Assembly: GCA_014359855.1 (NCBI GenBank) | Contig: JACIYQ010000204.1 | Coordinates: 1 to 11,493 of the forward strand | Direction: 5' to 3' | Source of the DNA: Parvibaculum sp. | Lineage (GTDB): Bacteria; Pseudomonadota; Alphaproteobacteria; Parvibaculales; Parvibaculaceae | DNA length: 11,493 nt | Shown: piece by piece, positions 6,332 through 11,493 of the stretch | Layout of the letters: each line of letters starts with the position of its first letter | How positions within the stretch are numbered: position 1 is the stretch's first letter | The notes under the pieces: model-generated | Seen by the model: the letters and a program-made list of their open reading frames with translations, nothing else | Databases searched by the model: none | Told to the model about the DNA's origin: nothing | Made by a program: the position numbers and the translations under genes

Positions 6332-7048
6332 ATGCCCAATGTCGTGATCGTTCAGGCCCGCATGACGTCGACCCGCCTGCCGGGAAAGGTCCTGGAGGAA
6401 GTGTCCGGCGCGACCGTGCTTGCGCATGTCCTGACGAGATGCGCGGCAATCCCCGGTATCGACATCGTCTGCTGCGCCGTGCCGGAGGGGCCCGAGCAGG
6501 AACCGGTTGCCGCCGAAGCGGAAGCCTGCGGCGCCACCGTGGCGCGCGGCTCGGAATACGATGTACTGGACCGCTACTACACCGCCGCGCGCGATCTCGG
6601 TGCGGATGTCATCATGCGCGTGACGAGCGACTGCCCGCTGATCGACCCGGGCCTCTGCGGCGAAGTTCTCGCCGCGCTTCTCGCCGACCCCAAGGCAGAC
6701 TACGCCGCCAACAATTTCGTCCACCGCTATCCGCATGGGCTCGACTGCGAGGCCTTCACATGGGCCTCCATGGAGCGCGACTGGAAGGAAGCAACCGAAC
6801 CATACGACCGCGAACATGTGACGCCCTGGCTGCGCCGGGCACCGGAAATCAAGCGCATCTCGCTCGAAGGTCCAAGCGAGGAGTTGGGGAAACTCCGCTG
6901 GACACTCGACTATCCCGAAGACCTCGAATTCTGCCGTGCGCTCTTTCCCCTGCTGGGATCGGGCATACCGCCCTGGAAGGAAACGCTTCGGATTTGTGAG
7001 GCCGATCCCGGCCTCTCCGCCCTGAACGCCATGCGCCGCCAGCGCTGA
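6332..7048 (+). CDS. spsF: SpsF-type cytidylyltransferase (CMP-sugar synthetase-like)
   Basis: The 238-residue protein belongs to the SpsF group, related to CMP-KDO and CMP-sialic acid synthetases. It has the nucleotide-binding loop QARMTSTRLPGKV (8-20), RVTSDCPLIDP (96-106) with D100 as likely metal ligand, YPHGLDCE (133-140) and RWTLDYPED (189-197). It would activate the sugar acid made by the NeuB-family enzyme encoded further downstream by coupling it to CMP. In Bacillus the spsE/spsF pair shows the same partnership. It differs from the classical PseF/NeuA N-terminus (IPARGGSKR-type), so the exact nucleotide and sugar are inferred. The start is preceded by a GAG seven bases upstream, and AAAGGA further off. 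Operon position is second, with 29 bases on each side. Confidence 0.87.
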   Translation: MPNVVIVQARMTSTRLPGKVLEEVSGATVLAHVLTRCAAIPGIDIVCCAVPEGPEQEPVAAEAEACGATVARGSEYDVLDRYYTAARDLGADVIMRVTSDCPLIDPGLCGEVLAALLADPKADYAANNFVHRYPHGLDCEAFTWASMERDWKEATEPYDREHVTPWLRRAPEIKRISLEGPSEELGKLRWTLDYPEDLEFCRALFPLLGSGIPPWKETLRICEADPGLSALNAMRRQR

Positions 7049-7077
7049 CGCCCGCCGACCGCAAGAGGCCGACCGAG

Positions 7078-8124
7078 ATGAAAAGATACGGCAAACCAAG
7101 TGCTCCCCTGCTTTCGCTGAAGCCTCACTTCTTCAACGAGAATGAGGAACTCCTGCAACGGCAGCGCGATCTCGCCGGGCTCTACACGAAGGAGCCGCGG
7201 CGGCTGCGCTGCAAGGCTTGCGATGGGCCGATCGATACCGTCAGCTTTTCGAAGCTCGGCATCGACTATCTCGTATGCCCCCGCTGCGGCCATCTGAACG
7301 GCGCGCATGAAGACAGCGATACGTTCTGCGCCGCGCTGTACACGGAAGCCGGCGGTGCAGCCTATGCCCGGGATTACAGTGCCGCGGATCGCGAAGCCTA
7401 TCGCACCCGCACAAGCGAAATATATGTACCGAAGGCCCGCTTCCTCGCCGACTCCCTTGCCGCTCACGGTGAGAGCCCGAAGGCCCTTGCCTATGCCGAT
7501 ATAGGCGCGGGCTCGGGCTATTTCGTTTCGGCGCTGCGCTCCGTCGGTCTCGACAACGTTCGGGGGTATGAAGTTTCGGAAACCCAGACGGCTCTCGCAA
7601 ACGAAATGGCGGGCGAGACACTCGTGGAGACCCATGCGCTCGACGATACGGTGGCGCTTGCGGGGCGAATAGAGGCAAAGGTCGTATCCCTGATCGGCGT
7701 CCTGGAGCATCTCCAGCAGCCACGGGAACTCCTCGCCGCGCTGAAGGCCAATTCGGCTGTATCCTATGTCTATATTTCCGTGCCGCTCTTCAGCCCCAGC
7801 GTCTTCATCGAGGCCGCTTTTCAGGATGTCATGCAGCGCCACCTTTCCGGCGCGCATACACATCTCTACTCGGAATCCTCGCTCGACTGGACCTGTCGCG
7901 AATTCGGCATGAACCGCGTGGCGGAATGGTGGTTCGGCGCCGATATCGTCGATCTCTACCGGAACATCCTCATAAGGCTGACGCAGTCGGAAAAGACGGC
8001 GGGGGCGGCAAAGCTCTGGGCGGAGATGATAAGGCCCGCCGTGGACGGAATGCAGGAAGCCCTCGACCGGCGGCACCTTTCCTCGGAGGTTCACATGCTT
8101 CTCCAGTTCGATGGCGGGAACTGA
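7078..8124 (+). CDS. Class I SAM-dependent methyltransferase with N-terminal zinc ribbon
   Basis: 348 residues. An N-terminal zinc-ribbon-like knuckle has Cys45-x2-Cys48 and Cys67-x2-Cys70 (CKAC and CPRC, then GHLNG). The methyltransferase fold follows with the SAM-binding glycine loop ADIGAGSGYFVSAL (140-153), an acidic end of strand 2 at YEVSE (164-168) and the post-loop GVLEHLQQPRELL (207-219), which suits the Methyltransf_23 group. Proteins with this layout are common in surface-sugar clusters, where they methylate a sugar hydroxyl or amine; the substrate here is not readable from sequence. It lies between the cytidylyltransferase and the reductase genes, and its stop codon directly abuts the next start, so the genes are almost certainly co-transcribed and translationally coupled. 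Confidence 0.87.
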   Translation: MKRYGKPSAPLLSLKPHFFNENEELLQRQRDLAGLYTKEPRRLRCKACDGPIDTVSFSKLGIDYLVCPRCGHLNGAHEDSDTFCAALYTEAGGAAYARDYSAADREAYRTRTSEIYVPKARFLADSLAAHGESPKALAYADIGAGSGYFVSALRSVGLDNVRGYEVSETQTALANEMAGETLVETHALDDTVALAGRIEAKVVSLIGVLEHLQQPRELLAALKANSAVSYVYISVPLFSPSVFIEAAFQDVMQRHLSGAHTHLYSESSLDWTCREFGMNRVAEWWFGADIVDLYRNILIRLTQSEKTAGAAKLWAEMIRPAVDGMQEALDRRHLSSEVHMLLQFDGGN

Positions 8125-9027
8125 ATGAAAACGCTCCTGCTCGGCAGCACAGGATTGCTGGGTCAGGCGGTTGCGCGCGAAGCGCGGCGCCGGGGGTTGG
8201 AGCTGCGCGACGCCGCAAGACGTGGCGCCCGGATCGAGGTGGACATTGCAGACGATACCGCCCTTCGCGCCCTGCTTGACGCCGAAGAACCAGATCTCGT
8301 CATCAACTGCGCCGCGCTCGTGAACGTCGAACTCTGCGAAAGCGATCCAACTCTCGCGTGGCATGTGAACGCCCGCCCTCTGGCCTTCCTTGCCGAATGG
8401 TCAAGAACGACCGGCGGAAGGCTGCTCCATGTTTCGACCGATCATTATTTCACCGAAGGAGGCGCCGCCCCCCATGCCGAAACGGCGCCCATATCTCTCG
8501 TCAACGAATATGCACGCACCAAATTCGCGGCCGAGGCATTCGCGCTGACCGCGCCCAATGCGCTTGTGCTCCGCACCAGCATCGTCGGCATTCGTGGCTG
8601 GGAAAATCCAACGCTTGCGGAATGGGCGATCGGCGTCGCCGAGAATGACAGCCCCGCCACGCTTTTCAGCGACGCATGGTCCTCCTCGCTCGACGTGACG
8701 GCGTTTGCCCGCGCCGCTCTCGATCTGGTGGAAGCCGGTGCATCCGGCCTCTACAACCTTGCCGCGCGCGAGGTCTATACCAAGGAACAGTTCGTGCGCG
8801 AGATCGCACGCCAACTCGGACAGAATCTCACCGCCACAACCATTGGTTCGGTCCACCAGCTTTCAGCACCTCGCGCGCATTGCCTCGGCCTTGATGTGCA
8901 TCGCGCCGAGGCCGTTCTCGGCTACAAACTACCCGCACTGACCGAAGTGGTTGCTTCCGTCCTGCAGCAATACAAAGAGAAATCGTCCCATGAAGTACGA
9001 CACATCGCTTCGCATCGGAACGCATGA
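8125..9027 (+). CDS. RfbD-like NAD(P)-dependent sugar-nucleotide 4-ketoreductase
   Basis: 300 residues, extended short-chain dehydrogenase of the dTDP-4-dehydrorhamnose reductase group. The cofactor motif is GSTGLLG (7-13). NCAALVNVELCE (61-72) matches the family NAAAYTAVDKAE region. The catalytic set is T105 in STDH (103-107 region), Y129 and K133 in YARTK. Family members reduce a 4-keto group on a nucleotide-linked 6-deoxy sugar. Here the likely substrate is the 4-keto product of PseB or a derivative, but the RfbD label does not mean a rhamnose pathway: RfbA, RfbB and RfbC are not in view. The start is the ATG touching the previous stop, with GGCGGGAA upstream. The 3' end overlaps the NeuB-family gene by 38 bases. 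Confidence 0.86.
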   Translation: MKTLLLGSTGLLGQAVAREARRRGLELRDAARRGARIEVDIADDTALRALLDAEEPDLVINCAALVNVELCESDPTLAWHVNARPLAFLAEWSRTTGGRLLHVSTDHYFTEGGAAPHAETAPISLVNEYARTKFAAEAFALTAPNALVLRTSIVGIRGWENPTLAEWAIGVAENDSPATLFSDAWSSSLDVTAFARAALDLVEAGASGLYNLAAREVYTKEQFVREIARQLGQNLTATTIGSVHQLSAPRAHCLGLDVHRAEAVLGYKLPALTEVVASVLQQYKEKSSHEVRHIASHRNA

Positions 9028-10066
9028 GATATCTCTCGATGCGCAGGCCTATTTCATCGCGGACATCGCCGCCAATCATGACGGCGACCTGGAACGCGCA
9101 AAGGATCTGATCTGGAAGTCGAAGGAGGCGGGAGCCGATTGCGCCAAGTTCCAGCACTTCCTCGCCGACAAGATCGTCAGCAAAGCCGGTTTCGAAGGAC
9201 AAAAGGGGCAGGTCTCGCACCAGGCGAAGTGGAAGAAATCGGTCACCGAAGTCTACGACCAGTATCACACGCGCCGGGACTGGACGCCCGAACTGCTCGA
9301 GACCTGCCGCAAGGCGGACATCCACTTCATGACGACGCCGTACGATATCGAGGCCGTGGACATGTTTCGCGACATCGTTCCCGCCTTCAAGATCGGCTCG
9401 GGCGATATCACTTATCACGAGGAAATCGAGCACATCGCCAAAGCCGGCAAGCCGGTTTTTCTTGCCACCGGAGCAGCGACGATGGCGGAGGTCGAGGCCG
9501 CGACCGGTCTCATTCTTCGGCACAACAAACAGCTCTGCCTCATGCAGTGCAACACGAACTACACAGGCAGCCTCGAGAACTTCAAATATGTGAACCTGCG
9601 TGTCCTGCAAACTTTCTCGGCGCGCTGGCCGGGTATGGTGCTCGGCTTCTCGGATCACACGCCGGGGCATTCCGCCGTTCTCGGTGCCGTAACGCTGGGC
9701 GCCCGGGTGGTCGAAAAGCATTTCACGGACGACAATTCGCGCGAAGGCCCGGACCATTCCTTCGCCCTCAACCCGGTCACGTGGCGCACCATGGTCGATG
9801 CGACGCGCGAGCTCGAGGCCGCTCTCGGCAATGGCATGAAACGGATCGAAAAGAACGAAATGGAGACGGTGGTCATCCAGCGCCGCGCACTGAGGTTCAA
9901 GACCGCGCTCGAAGCGGGGACGGTTCTTGCGGAAGACCACCTCGAAGCCTTGCGGCCCTGCCCCGAAGGCGCCGTTCCACCCGATGCGCTTTCCGCAGTT
10001 CTGGGCAAGCGCCTCACGGCCAGCAAGGAAGCCGGAAAGGAACTGCTGTGGACCGACCTCGCATAG
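8990..10066 (+). CDS. neuB: NeuB-family nonulosonic acid synthase (NeuB/SpsE/PseI-like) with C-terminal SAF domain
   Basis: These enzymes condense phosphoenolpyruvate with a 2-acetamido hexose to give a nine-carbon sugar acid. The start MKYDTSL at 8990 gives 358 residues, normal for the family; the frame is open further upstream to 8951, but that would add 13 non-homologous residues inside the reductase gene. The TIM barrel shows ADIAANHDGDLERAKDL (24-40, family EIGxNHNGD), GADCAKFQ (48-55), KIGSGDITYHEEIEHIA (134-150), TGAATMAEVEAA (160-171), LMQCNTNYT (184-192), LGFSDHT (218-224) and EKHFTDD (242-248). The SAF/antifreeze-like domain is about 298-356 (RRALRFK, LRPCPEGAVPP). The symbol is family-level: sequence alone does not tell sialic, legionaminic and pseudaminic acid synthases apart. 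It overlaps genes on both sides (38 and 19 bases). Confidence 0.92.
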   Translation: MKYDTSLRIGTHEISLDAQAYFIADIAANHDGDLERAKDLIWKSKEAGADCAKFQHFLADKIVSKAGFEGQKGQVSHQAKWKKSVTEVYDQYHTRRDWTPELLETCRKADIHFMTTPYDIEAVDMFRDIVPAFKIGSGDITYHEEIEHIAKAGKPVFLATGAATMAEVEAATGLILRHNKQLCLMQCNTNYTGSLENFKYVNLRVLQTFSARWPGMVLGFSDHTPGHSAVLGAVTLGARVVEKHFTDDNSREGPDHSFALNPVTWRTMVDATRELEAALGNGMKRIEKNEMETVVIQRRALRFKTALEAGTVLAEDHLEALRPCPEGAVPPDALSAVLGKRLTASKEAGKELLWTDLA

Positions 10067-10716
10067 CGATCCTGATTCCGGCTTTCAGGGAAGCGGCAAC
10101 GATAGGGCCCGTCGTCAGGGCGGCGCGCGAACATGCCGACGTCATCGTGGTCGACGATGCATCGCCCGACGAAACCGGCGCGAGGGCCGCAGAGGCAGGT
10201 GCCATTGTCGTCCGCAACGAATGCAATCTCGGCTATGACGGCACACTGAACCGCGCCTTCGAGAAGGCGCTTGAACTCGGTTTCGACTTTGCCATCACGA
10301 TGGATGCGGATGGAGAGCACGACCCGTCATTGATTACCGGCTTCAAATCCCTGCTCACGGAAGAGCGTGTGCCGCTGGTACTCGGCGTCCGTCCCCGCAA
10401 GCAACGCTTTGCGGAGATCGTGATGGGCGTCTATGTCCGTGTCCGGTTTGGCGTGCGCGACATCCTCTGTGGCATGAAGGGCTACGACCTGAAACTTGCC
10501 GCCGAGAATGGCGGCTTCGACCATACGAACTCCATCGGCACGGAACTCGCAATCAACTCGATCAGACGCGGGGCGGCTTTCCGGCAGCTTGACGTCAGCG
10601 GCACGCGCAGGCAGGACGCACCGCGCTTTGACCGGCGCCTGCGCGCCAATTTGAGAATTCTTTCCGCCCTCGGGCGGATTATTCGTCAGGACATAACCGC
10701 CCTGACCACGCATTGA
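10048..10716 (+). CDS. Family 2 glycosyltransferase (GT-A fold, DPM1-like), soluble
   Basis: 222 residues from a GTG start at 10048, chosen because AAGGA lies six bases upstream and the peptide VDRPRIAILIPAFREAATI begins exactly as GT2 enzymes do. Key motifs are VVDDAS (34-39) with the nucleotide-binding D36-D37, NLGYDGTLN (60-68), and the metal-binding DAD triplet D86-A87-D88 in TMDADGEHDP. CGMKGY (141-146) is the usual acceptor-side loop. There is no transmembrane helix, so it probably acts at the inner face of the membrane. It may move the CMP-activated sugar or another unit onto a lipid-linked or protein acceptor. Its start lies inside the NeuB-family gene (19-base overlap), indicating translational coupling. 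It is the last gene of the set; 116 non-coding bases follow. Confidence 0.9.
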   Translation: MDRPRIAILIPAFREAATIGPVVRAAREHADVIVVDDASPDETGARAAEAGAIVVRNECNLGYDGTLNRAFEKALELGFDFAITMDADGEHDPSLITGFKSLLTEERVPLVLGVRPRKQRFAEIVMGVYVRVRFGVRDILCGMKGYDLKLAAENGGFDHTNSIGTELAINSIRRGAAFRQLDVSGTRRQDAPRFDRRLRANLRILSALGRIIRQDITALTTH

Positions 10717-10731
10717 CGATGTCCGCACACA

Positions 10732-10753
10732 TGCCGGGTTAACCATCCCGGCA
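10732..10753 (+). promoter_or_regulatory. Hairpin whose whole loop is TTAACCAT
   Basis: Seven-base arms TGCCGGG (10732-10738) and CCCGGCA (10747-10753) pair perfectly around the eight bases TTAACCAT, a CtrA-associated motif. It lies 15 bases after the glycosyltransferase stop and 79 bases before the sugar-transferase start. No T-run follows, so it is a weak candidate for a Rho-independent terminator; an operator or attenuating hairpin is possible. The same 8-mer occurs upstream of pseB. Confidence 0.45.
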
Positions 10754-10776
10754 CGCCCGAAACGGAACATTCCGCG

Positions 10777-10793
10777 CTGGCGCGCTACTTGCG
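10777..10793 (+). promoter_or_regulatory. Candidate sigma-54 promoter upstream of the sugar-transferase gene
   Basis: CTGGCGCGCTACTTGCG fits the -24/-12 pattern (YTGGCACG-N4-TTGCW) with GG at 10779-10780 and GC at 10791-10792, separated by the required ten bases. Transcription would begin near 10804, about 29 bases before the GTG start. A perfect inverted repeat CGGAA-CA-TTCCG (10763-10774) sits immediately upstream. The element matches at most positions, but one short match in GC-rich DNA can be chance. Confidence 0.4.
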
Positions 10794-10832
10794 CTCTCCC
10801 CAACCGACTGTCGCATTCGGATACAGGTTGGC

Positions 10833-11493
10833 GTGAGCATCGTGACTGCACTGAACAAGGACATACAGGCTTTCGAAAGGGTGACCCCCGTCACCGGCCC
10901 CCGCATCGCGGGCTTCGAAAACATCCACCGCGAAGGCCGGGGTACGGGCACGCGCCTTACCCCGCTTGCCGACCGCTTCATGCTTCTGTTGGGCGATCTG
11001 GGCGCGCTGGCCCTCGCGCAAGCGGTCGCCGGATACATCGCACTCGGCATCAATGTGCAGGTTCTGAATACGGAATTCCTCGCGATCGAGGCTGGCGAGC
11101 TTTCGAGCCGCCTCGTCAGCATCGGCTTCCTTGCCATGCTGCCGATCCTCTGGTGGGCGGCCAAAGGCCACTATTCGAAGCGCACCCCTTCTGGGCGGAG
11201 GCGAAGGAGATCGTGAAGGCGATCGCCCTCGTCGCGCTGGTCGACGGCTTCCTTCAATACATCGTAAAGGACTATTTCTCCCGTCTCTGGCTGCTCCAGG
11301 CCTGGATATGGGCCCTTCTCTTCGTGCCGGTGGCCCGTATCGCGATGAGACATGTCCTGAAGCGGTACGGCAGCTGGACCGCGCCTGTGCTCATCATCGG
11401 CTCGCGGGAGAACGCGGCCGAGGCCGCCCAGGTGCTCGAGGACGAGCCCTATCTCGGTTACGAAGTGGCCGGCACGCTCGACCTCGCCGAACT
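10833..11493 (+). pseudogene. Exopolysaccharide polyprenyl-phosphate sugar-1-phosphate transferase, N-terminal part, frameshifted and cut by the window end
   Basis: Proteins of this family start exopolysaccharide synthesis by moving a sugar-1-phosphate from UDP-sugar to undecaprenyl phosphate. The GTG start at 10833 has AGG upstream. Two membrane helices are visible before the break (about residues 48-72 and 93-111), and then GHYSKRTP. The frame then runs into a stop at 11214, while the family sequence resumes one frame over: FWAEAKEIVKAIALVALVDG, two further helices (LWLLQAWIWALLFVPVARI) and the CoA-binding-like Rossmann segment APVLIIGSRENAAEAA with EPYLGYEVAG. Adding one base near 11181-11190 would give KRHPFW, typical at this place. 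So there is one missing base, either a true mutation or a sequence error. The C-terminal catalytic sugar-transferase domain lies beyond the window. It is probably transcribed from its own promoter. Confidence 0.82.

Noticed and set aside
5133..6449. Minus-strand open frame opposite pseB, and a similar one at 6910-8364
   Set aside because: Composition is that of antisense to known genes; the plus-strand genes show catalytic motifs and correct lengths.
8125..9027. dTDP-rhamnose pathway (RfbD)
   Set aside because: The reductase fold matches, but no RfbA, RfbB or RfbC is present, and the neighbours are PseB, cytidylyltransferase and NeuB-family genes.
9139..10047. Extending the family 2 glycosyltransferase upstream in its open frame
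   Set aside because: The upstream 303 codons are antisensical arginine-rich sequence overlapping the NeuB-family gene; the GTG at 10048 with AAGGA fits homologous N-termini.
11181..11195. Programmed -1 frameshift in the sugar-transferase gene
   Set aside because: The local bases do not form a canonical X-XXY-YYZ slippery heptamer, and no reason for regulated frameshifting in this family is known; a missing base is simpler.

Overview
The window is GC-rich, double-stranded bacterial chromosome with tightly packed genes. Gene content suggests an alphaproteobacterium, probably Hyphomicrobiales: a circularly permuted ATP-grasp start of the rhizobial type, a lipoprotein lytic transglycosylase with a peptidoglycan-binding tail, GH42 and GH4 galactosidase relics, and TTAACCAT motifs resembling CtrA half-sites. 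The order-level call is inference from recall, not from a search. I saw no tRNA, rRNA, CRISPR array, insertion sequence or attachment site.

Left part (1-2714): the start of a minus-strand ATP-grasp gene, an intact minus-strand MltB-type lytic transglycosylase, then two divergent gene relics. These are a GH42 beta-galactosidase (minus, 1671-2144) and a GH4 alpha-galactosidase (plus, 2247-2714). Both keep their start codons and ribosome binding sites but have lost most of their interior through several separate deletions.

Middle (2797-5234): an intact plus-strand membrane protein that fuses a PAP2-type lipid phosphatase domain to a DUF368/PopT undecaprenyl-phosphate transporter domain. It is followed, convergently, by a third relic, a galactokinase (minus), and a short unidentified coding fragment upstream of it. 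The three relics together look like a decayed galactoside-to-galactose-1-phosphate catabolic locus.

Right part (5301-11493): a plus-strand, closely spaced operon for an activated nonulosonic-acid-like sugar: PseB dehydratase, SpsF-type cytidylyltransferase, zinc-ribbon methyltransferase, RfbD-like reductase, NeuB-family synthase and a family 2 glycosyltransferase. After a 116-base gap with a hairpin, a TTAACCAT motif and a sigma-54-like promoter comes a polyprenyl-phosphate sugar-1-phosphate transferase. Its reading frame is broken by one missing base near 11181-11190, and it runs off the window. The usual PseC, PseH and PseG steps are not present here, while a ketoreductase is, so the sugar may differ from pseudaminic acid. 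The fusion transporter/phosphatase and the sugar operon share a theme, since both concern undecaprenyl-linked envelope polysaccharide, but a functional link between them is inference.
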